Notes: a model not told the origin generated them from the letters alone. A stretch of DNA of 64,000 nt from an uncultured Prevotella sp. (GCA_900317405.1 ONGP01000003.1:1-64000); one strand, 5' to 3'. Counted from the first letter of the stretch, positions 37,568 through 47,381 are shown. A program made the numbers and translations.

Positions 37568-38590
37568 TTATCTTTGAACTCGACCATTAGCGTTACCGCC
37601 TGCAAGCGACTCTACTTCGTCAACAGAAACAAGGTTGAAGTCACCATTGATAGTGTGCTTAAGTGCTGATGCTGCAACAGCAAACTCGAGAGCCTCGCCC
37701 TGAGTAGCCTTAGTAAGCAGACCATGGATAAGACCACCTGAGAATGAATCGCCACCACCTACGCGGTCGATGATAGGATTAATCTCATAACGCTTTGACT
37801 GATAGAACTCCTTACCATCATAGATAAGGGCCTTCCAACCATTATAAGTAGCACTGTAGCTCTCACGAAGAGTAGAAACAACATACTTGAATCCAAACTC
37901 CTTCATCATCTGCTTGAAGATACCCTCGTAACCTGCTGCGTCAGTCTGACCACCCTCTACATCAGCATCGGGCTTGAAACCAAGGCAGAGCTCTGCATCC
38001 TCCTCATTACCTATACATACATCTACATACTTCATAAGTGGACGCATGATTGAAATTGCCTTCTCGCTGGTCCAAAGCTTCTTACGGAAGTTCAGGTCAA
38101 CTGATACAGTAACACCATGACGCTTAGCAGCCTCACATGCCAGTTTGGTCAGTTCAGCAGCCTTATCCGAGATAGCTGGTGTAATACCACTCCAATGGAA
38201 CCAAGCAGCACCTTCCATAATCTTATCAAAATCGAAGTCAGATGGATCAGCCTCAGCAATAGAAGAATGAGCGCGGTCATAGATAACCTTTGAAGGACGC
38301 ATTGATGCGCCAGTCTCGGCATAGTACAAACCTACACGATCACCACCACGAGCTACAAACTCGGTGTTAACACCATAACGACGAAGTGCATTTACAGCAA
38401 TCTGTCCGATTTCGTGCTTAGGAAGCTTTGAAACAAAATATGCCTCGTGACCATAATTAGCCACAGATATAGCTACATTAGCCTCACCACCACCAGGGAT
38501 GATGCGGAAAGACTCACTCTGAATGAAACGATCGTTGCCCTGAGGCGAAAGGCGGAGCATAATCTCGCCCAAAGTTACAATTTTTGCCAT
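37568..38590 (-). CDS. kdgK: 2-keto-3-deoxygluconate kinase
   Basis: 340 aa from the ATG at 38590 (MAKIVTLGEIMLRLSP); an upstream extension would cross the promoter. PfkB/ribokinase fold: GGGEANVAI near the start and the C-terminal DRVGGGDSFSGG with the catalytic Asp. Phosphorylates KDG to KDPG. Its product is used by eda. Confidence 0.92.
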   Translation of the reverse strand: MAKIVTLGEIMLRLSPQGNDRFIQSESFRIIPGGGEANVAISVANYGHEAYFVSKLPKHEIGQIAVNALRRYGVNTEFVARGGDRVGLYYAETGASMRPSKVIYDRAHSSIAEADPSDFDFDKIMEGAAWFHWSGITPAISDKAAELTKLACEAAKRHGVTVSVDLNFRKKLWTSEKAISIMRPLMKYVDVCIGNEEDAELCLGFKPDADVEGGQTDAAGYEGIFKQMMKEFGFKYVVSTLRESYSATYNGWKALIYDGKEFYQSKRYEINPIIDRVGGGDSFSGGLIHGLLTKATQGEALEFAVAASALKHTINGDFNLVSVDEVESLAGGNANGRVQR

Positions 38591-38644
38591 TGCTTTGTTT
38601 GATTTTTTTGATATATTTCTATTTACTTTTTTTCGTTTGCGAGG

Positions 38645-38675
38645 CAAAGATAGCAAGTTTTTTTGACCCACGCAA
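38645..38675 (-). promoter_or_regulatory. Promoter of kdgK-eda
   Basis: TATCTTTG (38645-38652) followed by C, with a TTTG -33 element about 20 bases upstream on the minus strand. It drives the kdgK, DUF4177 and eda genes. Confidence 0.7.
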
Positions 38676-38708
38676 ATTTTTGAGAGTATTTCAGCCAAAA
38701 ATATTACG

Positions 38709-38719
38709 GAAACGATTTC
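38709..38719. promoter_or_regulatory. Possible LacI-family operator
   Basis: GAAACGATTTC is a near-palindrome with a central CG, the usual shape of LacI-family sites. It sits between the two divergent promoters, where the regulator at 38792 could control both sides. Inference only. Confidence 0.3.
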
Positions 38720-38743
38720 GCGGCAATTATTTGCCCAAGATGT

Positions 38744-38773
38744 TTGGTGAATCAGAAAAAATATGTACCTTTG
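38744..38773 (+). promoter_or_regulatory. Promoter of the LacI-family regulator and uxaA
   Basis: TTG at 38744-38746, a 19-base spacer, and TACCTTTG at 38766-38773 followed by C. It ends 18 bases before the ATG at 38792. Confidence 0.78.
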
Positions 38774-38791
38774 CACAAAATATCTTAGATT

Positions 38792-39859
38792 ATGGCAAAA
38801 GAAAATATTACTATTAAGGATATTGCTGCAAGAGCGGGCGTATCAACAGGTACAGTAGATCGTGTGTTACACAATCGTCCAAATGTGTCGAAAAATGCAT
38901 TGGAAAAGGTAAACAAGGCACTCGAAGAGATGGATTACCGTCCCAACATGTATGCATCAGCTCTAGCATATAATAAGGAATATACATTCTATTGCGTGCT
39001 GCCTAAGCATGAGCAGGAAGCATATTGGGATGAGATTGAAGAAGGTGCCATGGCTTGTACAGAGTTCCGCCGCGATTTTGGCATTAAGCTTAAATTTATA
39101 TATTACGAGCGTTTCAATCCACCAGCATTCACAAAAATGGTACGTGAATTGTTTACCGCAAAGATTGACGGAGTGATAATTGTGCCATCTACTTTGGAGC
39201 AGACATCCAGATTTACAGAGAAACTGACCGAGCGCAACATTCCATATGTACTGCTCGACTCATATATGCCCGACCTTAAACCACTTTCATTCTTTGGTCA
39301 AGATTCTTTTGCCAGTGGATATTTTGCCGCAAAGATGCTTATGCTAATTGCTAACAAGGAGAAAGAGATTGCACTGATGAAGCAGACACGCGACGGAATA
39401 GTGGGATCAAAACAGCAGGCAAACCGTGAGACTGGTTTCCGCCATTATATGGTAGACCACTTCCCACAGATTAAGATTACCGAGGTAGATCTTCCATTGG
39501 ATGAGGACCATAAGGACTATGATGGAATACTTGAGAAGTTCTTCTCTACGCACCCGCACGTACATCATTGTATTACATTTAATTCGAAAGCACATATCGT
39601 TGGCGAATTCCTTCAGAAAAGCAATCGCAGAAACGTGCAGATCATGGGATATGATATGGTGGCCAAGAATGAGGAGTGTGTACGCAAGGGAAGCATTTCG
39701 TTCCTGATAGCCCAGCATGCATATCAGCAGGGATATGCCAGTGTTGACGCACTGTTTAACGCTATCGTGATGAAGCGTGCCGTAAATCCTGTTAACTACA
39801 TGCCAATTGAAATCCTTACAAAGGAGAACGTAGATTTCTATCGTAGAACAGCAATTTAA
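38792..39859 (+). CDS. LacI-family transcription regulator
   Basis: 355 aa. N-terminal helix-turn-helix (TIKDIAARAGVSTGTVDRVL) with the hinge helix YRPN, then a periplasmic-binding-protein-like effector domain. Divergent from kdgK-eda and directly upstream of uxaA, so it probably controls hexuronate use. The effector is likely a pathway intermediate. Confidence 0.9.
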   Translation: MAKENITIKDIAARAGVSTGTVDRVLHNRPNVSKNALEKVNKALEEMDYRPNMYASALAYNKEYTFYCVLPKHEQEAYWDEIEEGAMACTEFRRDFGIKLKFIYYERFNPPAFTKMVRELFTAKIDGVIIVPSTLEQTSRFTEKLTERNIPYVLLDSYMPDLKPLSFFGQDSFASGYFAAKMLMLIANKEKEIALMKQTRDGIVGSKQQANRETGFRHYMVDHFPQIKITEVDLPLDEDHKDYDGILEKFFSTHPHVHHCITFNSKAHIVGEFLQKSNRRNVQIMGYDMVAKNEECVRKGSISFLIAQHAYQQGYASVDALFNAIVMKRAVNPVNYMPIEILTKENVDFYRRTAI

Positions 39860-39884
39860 ACTAAAACAAAATAATAAAGGAAAA

Positions 39885-41378
39885 ATGGAACAAGCTACAT
39901 TTCTTAAAATCAATCCGGCCGACTCGGTTGTTGTGTGCCTTCAGCCCAAAAAGAAGGGAGACATTATCGAGATTGACGGTCAGCAGATTACAGTAAATCA
40001 AGACACGCCCGCAGGACACAAGGTTCTGATCATGGACGCGAAAAAGGGTACCGACATCATAAAATACGGTTACCCTATCGGTCATGCAATGCAAGATCTT
40101 AAAGCAGGCGATTGGGTAAACGAGAACAATCTTAAGACCAACTTATCAGGAACTCTTGAATACTCATACAGTCCTGTAAACGAGGAACTTAACATCAAAA
40201 ACGAGAACAGATTCTTTAAGGGATATATTCGCAAGAATGGTGATGTCGGCATCCGTAATGAGGTATGGATTGTACCTACTGTAGGTTGCGTGAACGGCAT
40301 TGCAGAAAGACTTGTAAAAGAGTTGAAGAAGGAGACTGGCGAACAAGGAGTGGACGCTATATATGCATGGCATCATAACTATGGCTGTTCACAACTGTCA
40401 GAGGACCACGAGAATACACGTAAAGTACTCAGAGATATCTGTCTGCACCCAAATGCAGGCGCTGTATTGGTGCTAAGTCTGGGATGCGAGAACAACCAGC
40501 CAGAGGACTTTATGAAGATGCTTGGTGATTACGACAAGGACAGAATCAAACTGCTAGTAACACAGCGTGTAGATGATGAAATGGAGGCTGGTATGGAAAT
40601 CCTGCGCAGTTTATATCAGCTCGCCAGCAAGGATAAACGTACCGAAGTACCCGTTAGCAAATTACGCGTAGGATTGAAGTGTGGAGGATCCGATGGATTC
40701 TCAGGTATCACAGCCAATCCGCTGGTAGGCGAATTCTCCGATTGGTTAGTTGCACAAGGCGGCACATCGGTTTTGACCGAAGTTCCTGAAATGTTTGGTG
40801 CAGAGACTATCCTAATGAACCGTTGCCGGACAGAAGGATTGTTCAACCAGACAGTCTCAATGATCAACAACTTTAAAAATTACTTCCTCTCACATGGCGA
40901 GCCCGTTGGTGAAAATCCAAGTCCAGGCAATAAGGCCGGTGGTATTTCTACCCTCGAAGATAAGGCACTGGGATGCACACAGAAATGCGGAAAGGCTCCT
41001 GTTAGCGGAGTAATGGAATATGGCGACAGACTACAGAATCCTGGTCTGAACCTACTTTCGGCCCCAGGCAATGATCTTGTAGCATCTACCGCCCTAGCCT
41101 CTTGTGGTTGTCACTTGGTACTATTCACCACCGGTAGAGGCACACCATTTGGAACATTTGTTCCCACAATGAAGATTGCCACCAATCCTGATTTGGCCAG
41201 CCGTAAGAGGAGTTGGATTGATTTCTCTGCAGGTCAGCTGATTGAGGGAAGAACCATGCAGGAATTAGTTCCCGAGTTTATCGACAAAGTATTATCGGTT
41301 GCCAGTGGCGAAAAGGCAAAGAACGAAGAGAACGATTATCGTGAAATATCAATCTTTAAAAACGGTGTAACACTGTGA
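39885..41378 (+). CDS. uxaA: Altronate dehydratase
   Basis: 497 aa. Converts D-altronate to KDG. N-terminal SAF domain (about 10-85), then the main domain (SGLGCENNQPED-like, LKCGGSDGFSG, and a Cys-containing CTQKCGKAPVSG segment). Feeds KdgK and Eda on the other strand. Starts 25 bases after the regulator; its TGA overlaps the GTG of the next gene. Confidence 0.93.
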   Translation: MEQATFLKINPADSVVVCLQPKKKGDIIEIDGQQITVNQDTPAGHKVLIMDAKKGTDIIKYGYPIGHAMQDLKAGDWVNENNLKTNLSGTLEYSYSPVNEELNIKNENRFFKGYIRKNGDVGIRNEVWIVPTVGCVNGIAERLVKELKKETGEQGVDAIYAWHHNYGCSQLSEDHENTRKVLRDICLHPNAGAVLVLSLGCENNQPEDFMKMLGDYDKDRIKLLVTQRVDDEMEAGMEILRSLYQLASKDKRTEVPVSKLRVGLKCGGSDGFSGITANPLVGEFSDWLVAQGGTSVLTEVPEMFGAETILMNRCRTEGLFNQTVSMINNFKNYFLSHGEPVGENPSPGNKAGGISTLEDKALGCTQKCGKAPVSGVMEYGDRLQNPGLNLLSAPGNDLVASTALASCGCHLVLFTTGRGTPFGTFVPTMKIATNPDLASRKRSWIDFSAGQLIEGRTMQELVPEFIDKVLSVASGEKAKNEENDYREISIFKNGVTL

Positions 41379-42649
41379 AGAAAGGTATCATAGCATTATC
41401 ACCAATAGTGGTGTTTATCCTGTTTTATTTAGTCACCAGCATCATAGCTGGTGACTTTTACAAGATTCCCATAACTGTAGCGTTTATGGTTTCCAGCATC
41501 TATGCCATCAGTATTTTTAAAGGCATGCCACTGATGCAACGCATAAACAGTTATAGTCGTGGTGCCGCCACCGAACAGATGATGCTAATGATATGGATAT
41601 TTGTCTTAGCCGGAGCATTCGCTCATTCAGCAAAGAACATGGGCAGTATTGATGCTACGGTTAATCTGGCTTTAAGTTTCCTGCCACCACAAATGATCTT
41701 TGCCGGCATGTTTCTGGCAGCATGCTTTATTTCACTATCAATAGGAACCAGCGTTGGTACCATAGCCGCCCTTACTCCTATTGCTGTGGGACTAGCACAG
41801 GAAACTGGAGCTGACGTAGCTATGATGACCGCTATAATAGTAGGTGGCTCGTTTTTTGGCGATAATCTTTCATTCATTTCTGATACCACTATCATGGCCA
41901 CTCAGACACAGGGATGCCGATTAAGCGATAAGTTCAGGGTAAACGCCTTTATAGTTGCCCCCGCAGCCTTGGTCATACTGATTGTCTACTTTATTCTAGG
42001 TCAGAACACAGCTGCTCCACAACAGATTCCTGCTGTAGAATGGGTGAAAGTAATACCATACCTTACAGTGCTAATTACAGCCATATGTGGAATGAACGTT
42101 ATGGCCGTACTTACACTCGGAATTGTTTTGTGTGGTATAATCGGCATCATCACTGGCTCTATGGACATATATGGATGGTTTGGGGCTATGGGCGAAGGCA
42201 TTTTGTCGATGGGCGAGCTTATTATTGTCACAATGATGGCCGGTGGTATGCTTGAACTGATAAAACATCAAGGCGGTATAGATTTCATAATAAAGCTACT
42301 TACACGTCGTGTAAATGGCAAACGTGGTGCAGAGTTCAGCATTGCAACACTTGTATCACTTGTTGATGTTTGTACGGCAAATAACACAGTAGCGATACTT
42401 ACTGTAGGTAGCATAGCCAAACAGATAGGCGACAGATATGGTGTTGACAATAAAAAGTGTGCATCAATACTCGATACATTCTCATGCACAGTACAGGGCC
42501 TTATTCCCTATGGTGCACAGATACTGATAGCTGCAGGACTAGCCTCAGTCAATCCGGTATCTATCCTACCCTATCTTTACTATCCATTTACTCTGGGATT
42601 GGTAGCAATACTATCCATCCTTCTACGTTATCCAAAAAGATTCTCATGA
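41375..42649 (+). CDS. NhaC-family Na+/H+ antiporter
   Basis: 424 aa with about ten membrane segments. GTG start overlapping the uxaA stop (GTGA). Motifs SGTSVGTIAALTP-like and GDNLSFISDTT are typical of NhaC. NhaC proteins move ions; its coupling to altronate dehydratase makes transport of a hexuronate-pathway compound or pH balance during its use possible. That is inference. The next gene overlaps by 4 bases. Confidence 0.85.
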   Translation: MKKGIIALSPIVVFILFYLVTSIIAGDFYKIPITVAFMVSSIYAISIFKGMPLMQRINSYSRGAATEQMMLMIWIFVLAGAFAHSAKNMGSIDATVNLALSFLPPQMIFAGMFLAACFISLSIGTSVGTIAALTPIAVGLAQETGADVAMMTAIIVGGSFFGDNLSFISDTTIMATQTQGCRLSDKFRVNAFIVAPAALVILIVYFILGQNTAAPQQIPAVEWVKVIPYLTVLITAICGMNVMAVLTLGIVLCGIIGIITGSMDIYGWFGAMGEGILSMGELIIVTMMAGGMLELIKHQGGIDFIIKLLTRRVNGKRGAEFSIATLVSLVDVCTANNTVAILTVGSIAKQIGDRYGVDNKKCASILDTFSCTVQGLIPYGAQILIAAGLASVNPVSILPYLYYPFTLGLVAILSILLRYPKRFS

Positions 42650-43455
42650 ACACTATACAGCGAAACTTCTTCAGATTATTAAGATGTGGTGTTTTCAATA
42701 CTACAGAAACACTTGAGCCGATGTCTGTCCATAAATGGGACAAACTTCACCAGTTGTCCATCCTTCACGATGTACAGCCTTATGCATACAAGGGACTGAA
42801 AAAATGCAAGGAGCAGTTTTTTGTTAATCTAACCGAAGCCCAATGGATACAATGGGCTCAAGTAACCGAAGCCCAAAAGAACGATGAAGAAGAAGAATTG
42901 CTAAAACCATACAAACTTACAAATCCTATACTAAACCGTCAACTGCAGAATATTCTAGACGATGAGCAGTCGGACCTCAACACTCGCAAGATGCTGATTC
43001 ATATTATTAGGATAGCACGTCACATTCTAAACGAAGGTCTGCCACTTAGACTACTTATCGATTTAGGGCTGATGATAAAAGATAAAGACAGTAAAGTCGA
43101 CTATAGTACTCTTTCGGAATGGCTCAAAAAACTAAGATTCCAGCAGATGGCACAACTAGAGGGTGCTCTATTGATAGAGTTATTTGGGGTAGATTCTAAC
43201 GACATTCCCTTTGCCCAAGGCAATGTTGACAAGAATACTACAATTGTAGCCAAAGAGTTGGCAGAGTATACCAACGATCACCAAGACTTCTACTTCTCGC
43301 AGTCACCCGACAGCATCTTTGTGCACACAAGCAATGGCGGAGCACTGATTAGTCACATTAAGCGTTCGGCCAGGTACATGCGTTTTATTCCTTCCGAGGC
43401 ACTTACAAACTTCTTTGCATCATTTGCCCACTCCCTTACGCACATTGAAGAATGA
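42646..43455 (+). CDS. Shortened nucleotidyltransferase-like protein
   Basis: 269 aa, from the ATG at 42646 that overlaps the antiporter stop. The N-terminus (MNTIQRNFFRLLRCG) and the later segment (HIIRIARHILNEGLPLRLLIDLG, then a glycine-less core) resemble the outer parts of the NTP_transf_5 family (usually 350-400 aa), but I see no GxDxD-type catalytic core. It may be a core-less derivative. Its last 36 bases overlap the end of the converging GH25 gene. Confidence 0.55.
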   Translation: MNTIQRNFFRLLRCGVFNTTETLEPMSVHKWDKLHQLSILHDVQPYAYKGLKKCKEQFFVNLTEAQWIQWAQVTEAQKNDEEEELLKPYKLTNPILNRQLQNILDDEQSDLNTRKMLIHIIRIARHILNEGLPLRLLIDLGLMIKDKDSKVDYSTLSEWLKKLRFQQMAQLEGALLIELFGVDSNDIPFAQGNVDKNTTIVAKELAEYTNDHQDFYFSQSPDSIFVHTSNGGALISHIKRSARYMRFIPSEALTNFFASFAHSLTHIEE

Positions 43456-44316
43456 CACATGTTTTTCGAGTCGTCGCACATGGTTGAATTTTATCTCGCG
43501 CAAACCATGATCGCCCAAAAAACGACTCTTGTCAACGCTACCTCTTATTCCTATAATCCTACCATGACTAGTGTATTGCCACATTGTGATATCTCTACCA
43601 TCAGCTAATACCGGCTCCTCATCGGTATACATAGCAATCATTAGTTTATAACTATCTATCTGACCAATAAGATGGCGATTATAGAAGTTTCTGAAAGTAT
43701 ATATCAGAGGCTGCTGATGATATGCCTGCTCTACCATATCTAAGAAGGTTAATAGAGAATCACAGAATTCATCTGTTGGCAGTCCGCCAGTTGTCTCCAC
43801 ATCAATCATAGGTATCAGATCTTGTTCACCAGGACGACACTGGGTGATAAAGTTCTGCAACTGAGTTACTAGTGGCGTTTTTGGCCTAAAGAAATGATAC
43901 GATCCAACCTTCAGTCCATGTCGATGAGCCAGTTCGATATTACGCTCGTATTGTGCATCTATATGATCACCACCTTCAGTGGCCTTCAGATATACATAAG
44001 CCATCTTGGTATTATCTCCTACAGTTTCCCAAAACACCTCACCCTGATAATGCGATAAGTCGATGCCATGTACATGGCTACATGTATCCTCACACTGCAA
44101 GAAAGGATCGTAATACGGATCATTAAGCAATCGTGAATCTGGTCGGAAAGCAGCAACCGTCCGTTTCTTCGACTTCTTATTCTTCTTATGTTTGCTCACC
44201 ACCCTTTGTGTACGATGTTTCGAGTGGTTCTTATTGTATTTTGAGCGTTGTGCAAATCCATCGTTAGCGCCGAACATCAGCATGCATAATGTCAGCAGAA
44301 TATATAGTTTTCTCAT
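43420..44316 (-). CDS. GH25 lysozyme-like secreted protein
   Basis: 298 aa from the ATG at 44316 (MRKLYILLTL). Signal peptide ends DGFAQ (about residue 23), followed by a very basic Lys/Arg/His-rich linker (about 24-55). The barrel has GIDLSHYQG (Asp86), YLKATEG and MIDVE. Same length as the paralogue at 2747-3643 but exported instead of membrane-anchored. The promoter TATCTTTG is 22 bases upstream. Confidence 0.85.
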   Translation of the reverse strand: MRKLYILLTLCMLMFGANDGFAQRSKYNKNHSKHRTQRVVSKHKKNKKSKKRTVAAFRPDSRLLNDPYYDPFLQCEDTCSHVHGIDLSHYQGEVFWETVGDNTKMAYVYLKATEGGDHIDAQYERNIELAHRHGLKVGSYHFFRPKTPLVTQLQNFITQCRPGEQDLIPMIDVETTGGLPTDEFCDSLLTFLDMVEQAYHQQPLIYTFRNFYNRHLIGQIDSYKLMIAMYTDEEPVLADGRDITMWQYTSHGRIIGIRGSVDKSRFLGDHGLREIKFNHVRRLEKHVSFFNVRKGVGK

Positions 44317-44337
44317 TATTTCCTTTATTTTGAGGTG

Positions 44338-44345
44338 CAAAGATA
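44338..44345 (-). promoter_or_regulatory. Promoter of the secreted GH25 gene (TATCTTTG)
   Basis: TATCTTTG followed by C on the minus strand, 22 bases before the ATG at 44316. Confidence 0.65.
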
Positions 44346-44388
44346 GCAAAAAACAATTAAAAATCATCCATTATATATTATTTATTCG

Positions 44389-44396
44389 TACCTTTG
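44389..44396 (+). promoter_or_regulatory. Promoter of the C11 peptidase gene (TACCTTTG)
   Basis: TACCTTTG followed by C, 16 bases before the ATG at 44413. Confidence 0.65.
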
Positions 44397-44412
44397 CCGC
44401 AAAAATTGATAT

Positions 44413-45708
44413 ATGAACAGATTAATAATTGCGATTATAGGTATTTTAGTATGTTGCTCATGCTCTAAGAAGGATGATATAGAACCAATACCAGAGCCTG
44501 TTGTTCAGCATACGGTATTGGTTTATATGTCGGGCGAGAATAACCTTACAAAAGACTCCAGATACCCAAACGAATCCTATCTTGCCGACGATTTGGAAGA
44601 GATGAAAGAAGGATCATATCTTCTCTCAAAAGATCAACGTCTTATAGCTTTCATCGATTCTGTTGGTACAAATAACTATCCTCATATCGTAGAGATTGCT
44701 AATGGTAAAGCTACTGAAGTTTACCGCTATGACAAAGAATTCTATGCAAGCGATCCTCAAAAATTCCGTGAGATTGTTAAGTGGACTATGGATAACTATC
44801 CATCCGAAGACTATGCCCTTGTGCTATGGGGCCATGCTACGGGTTGGGCTGTTAGCAATGACACTATTGCATCTGCACGCAAGTATACTCGCGCTTACGG
44901 ACAAGACAAAGGTTGGGATAATAGCAGTAACAGTAGCAATTCGGAGAGGTGGATGAATATCACCCAGATGGCGAAAGCACTCGAAGGCCTACCCAAATTT
45001 AAATATATATTTGCGGATTGTTGCTGTTTTATGTGCGTAGAAAGCGCATACGAACTCCGTAATGTTGCAGACTACCTGATTGGATCACCTGCTGAAATTC
45101 CAGGCGAAGGTGGTCCTTATCACATTCTTTTACCAAAGCTATTTTCGCAATCTACCACATTCTATAAGGATATCTGCGACACATATTATGATTACTTTAT
45201 GGAGGCATATCAAATGCCTCCATACATAGACAATTCTTCTAATTCATACTTTATTGGATACAGTTTACCACTATCTGCGATAGATCTGTCAAAAATGGAT
45301 AATCTGGCTCAAGCTACTAATCAGGTACTAAAGTCGTTTGCAACCAGCTATCCCGAGGAATTAGATCTTTCATATCTTCCTTTCTATTTTGGATTAGATT
45401 ATCCGGTAATGTACGACATGAAATCAGTAATCCAGAAATACGCTCCGTCATTAGATTACTCTCAGTGGATCTCCGCATACAACAAAGCTGTAGTATATTC
45501 ATTGGTATCCCAAAGATGGATGACGATATACTCTAAAATTAAAAATAAATACTATACGTTTCCAAGCGACGAAAGTGTTTACGGATGCGTTAGTATGTTT
45601 TTCCCCCAGAACGACTACGATAGTTCTGATTCTAAATTCGAGTATAATACACGCATAAAGAACTACCAGTGGTATTATGCTGTAGATTGGAGCAATTACG
45701 GCTGGTAA
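44413..45708 (+). CDS. Clostripain-like (C11) cysteine peptidase lipoprotein
   Basis: 431 aa. Lipoprotein signal ending ILVCCSCSKKDD. C11 features: LVYMSGENNL at the start of the domain, catalytic His141 in LWGHATGW, and catalytic Cys204 in ADCCCFMCVE, followed by ADYLIGSPAEIPGEGGPY. Clostripain-type peptidases cut after Arg or Lys. Possibly surface or periplasmic. Single gene with its own promoter. Confidence 0.9.
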   Translation: MNRLIIAIIGILVCCSCSKKDDIEPIPEPVVQHTVLVYMSGENNLTKDSRYPNESYLADDLEEMKEGSYLLSKDQRLIAFIDSVGTNNYPHIVEIANGKATEVYRYDKEFYASDPQKFREIVKWTMDNYPSEDYALVLWGHATGWAVSNDTIASARKYTRAYGQDKGWDNSSNSSNSERWMNITQMAKALEGLPKFKYIFADCCCFMCVESAYELRNVADYLIGSPAEIPGEGGPYHILLPKLFSQSTTFYKDICDTYYDYFMEAYQMPPYIDNSSNSYFIGYSLPLSAIDLSKMDNLAQATNQVLKSFATSYPEELDLSYLPFYFGLDYPVMYDMKSVIQKYAPSLDYSQWISAYNKAVVYSLVSQRWMTIYSKIKNKYYTFPSDESVYGCVSMFFPQNDYDSSDSKFEYNTRIKNYQWYYAVDWSNYGW

Positions 45709-47025
45709 TTACTTCTCAGTATCGTGGATTACTACCTTTATCTTCGAGATGCGGTGACCATCAAGTTCTGTAACCTCGAATGTAAAGTTCTTGTAATCCA
45801 GGCGTTCGTGCAGTTCAGGGAAGTCTCCCTTTATCTCCAGCAGTAGTCCTGCCAAAGAGTCTGCATCACCTTCCACATCTTCGAATATCTCGTCATCAAG
45901 GTCCAGAATCTTGTATATGTCGCTCAACAGAGTCTTACCCTCAAATATATAGGTATTAGCATTTATACGGGTAAACGATTTCTCTTCCTCGTCGTATTCA
46001 TCATTAATCTCACCTACAATCTCCTCAAGAATATCTTCGAGCGTAATGATTCCACTGGTACCTCCAAACTCGTCGACCACGATAGCGATGTGAACCTTGT
46101 TCTCCTGGAACTCTCGCAACAGGTCATCAATTTTCTTTGTCTCTGGCACGAAATATGGTGGACGAATTAGCGACTGCCAACGGAATGAGGCAGGCTTCGA
46201 CAGATATGGAAGCAAGTCCTTAATATACAGTATTCCACGAATATTATCGATAGTATCCTGATATACCGGTATACGTGAATAATTGTTTTCTACGATACAC
46301 TTCAACACTTCGGGGAAAGGCAGGCTAAAGTCCAAATCAACTACATCCTGACGACTAGTCATTACTTCCTTGGCCGTCTCGTCTCCAAAGCGCACAATGC
46401 CTTCAAGCATATCCTTCTCGTCTTTCAGTTCCTCTTCGTCAGTTAGTTCCAGGGCTTGTTCCAAATCATCTACACTCAGTACATGATTCTCCTTCTGAAC
46501 AACCTTTTCTGCAATGATACCAGAACGAATCAGTATCGATGACAATGGATAGAACACCTTGCGTAGTATCATAATGCTGCCAGCAACCTTACGACAGAAT
46601 AACAAAGCTTTCTGCCCTGCATAGACCTTTGGCATAATCTCGCCAAACAGCAATAGCAAGAATGTAAGTAATACAGTGATTACAATAAACTGCAACCAAT
46701 AAGCAGTTCCAAAGTCAATAACATGCGCAAAGAAATAATTGCAGAGCATAATAATGGTTACATTTACCAGATTATTAGTAATCAGTATTGTGGCCAGTGT
46801 ACGCTCTGAATCCTCACGCAGCTCACGTATTTTACGATCCGAGTCATTTCTCTCCTCATCAAGTTCACTCAGATCTGTAGGAGAAAGTGAGAAAAACGCT
46901 ATCTCAGACCCCGAAGCGAAGCCTGAGAAGATAAGTAATATACCTGCTATCAAGATTGCAATCAGCGCACCCAAAGAGGGTGTTATGATTGTTACTTCAT
47001 TCAGGATCTGTTGAAGATAATCCAT
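45709..47025 (-). CDS. gldE: Gliding-motility-associated GldE-like CNNM/CBS protein
   Basis: 438 aa from the ATG at 47025 (MDYLQQILNEVT); a longer frame lies inside ssb. Membrane segments in the first 190 residues (GFASGSEIAFFSLSPTDL), CBS pair (MTSRQDVVDLD ... VVDEFGGTSG), CorC_HlyC end. It follows ssb in a 29-base overlap, the ssb-gldE order known in Bacteroidetes. No other gliding genes are here. Confidence 0.85.
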   Translation of the reverse strand: MDYLQQILNEVTIITPSLGALIAILIAGILLIFSGFASGSEIAFFSLSPTDLSELDEERNDSDRKIRELREDSERTLATILITNNLVNVTIIMLCNYFFAHVIDFGTAYWLQFIVITVLLTFLLLLFGEIMPKVYAGQKALLFCRKVAGSIMILRKVFYPLSSILIRSGIIAEKVVQKENHVLSVDDLEQALELTDEEELKDEKDMLEGIVRFGDETAKEVMTSRQDVVDLDFSLPFPEVLKCIVENNYSRIPVYQDTIDNIRGILYIKDLLPYLSKPASFRWQSLIRPPYFVPETKKIDDLLREFQENKVHIAIVVDEFGGTSGIITLEDILEEIVGEINDEYDEEEKSFTRINANTYIFEGKTLLSDIYKILDLDDEIFEDVEGDADSLAGLLLEIKGDFPELHERLDYKNFTFEVTELDGHRISKIKVVIHDTEK

Positions 47026-47359
47026 TGTCTGATTTTGGTGAAAGCATTTCCATATTATCAGCCCAGATCTCTGTAGCATAACGACGCTGGCCCTGCTTAT
47101 CATCATAAGTAGTATATCGGATGCGTCCCTCTATATATAGCTTATCGCCTTTATGTACATATTTCTCTACGATCTCGGCTAGTCTACGCCATAGTATCAC
47201 ATTATGCCAATCAGTATGATCAGGAACTTGTGTTCCATTCTGAAGTGTATAACCACGTTCGGTCGTAGCAAGTCTTACACGTGCTACAGCCACACCTTGT
47301 TCCACGTATCTTACTTCAGGATCCTGACCAACATTGCCTATTAGCATTACTTTATTCAT
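46997..47359 (-). CDS. ssb: Single-stranded DNA-binding protein
   Basis: 120 aa. OB fold starting MNKVMLIGNVGQDPEVRY, with DWHNVILWRRLAEI and GKLYIEG-like segment. Short C-terminal tail ending NGLSSTDPE, which lacks the usual acidic DDDxPF end, so it may be a secondary SSB. Confidence 0.92.
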   Translation of the reverse strand: MNKVMLIGNVGQDPEVRYVEQGVAVARVRLATTERGYTLQNGTQVPDHTDWHNVILWRRLAEIVEKYVHKGDKLYIEGRIRYTTYDDKQGQRRYATEIWADNMEMLSPKSDNGLSSTDPE

Positions 47360-47381
47360 AATTGTCGATTTAAAAAGGTTT

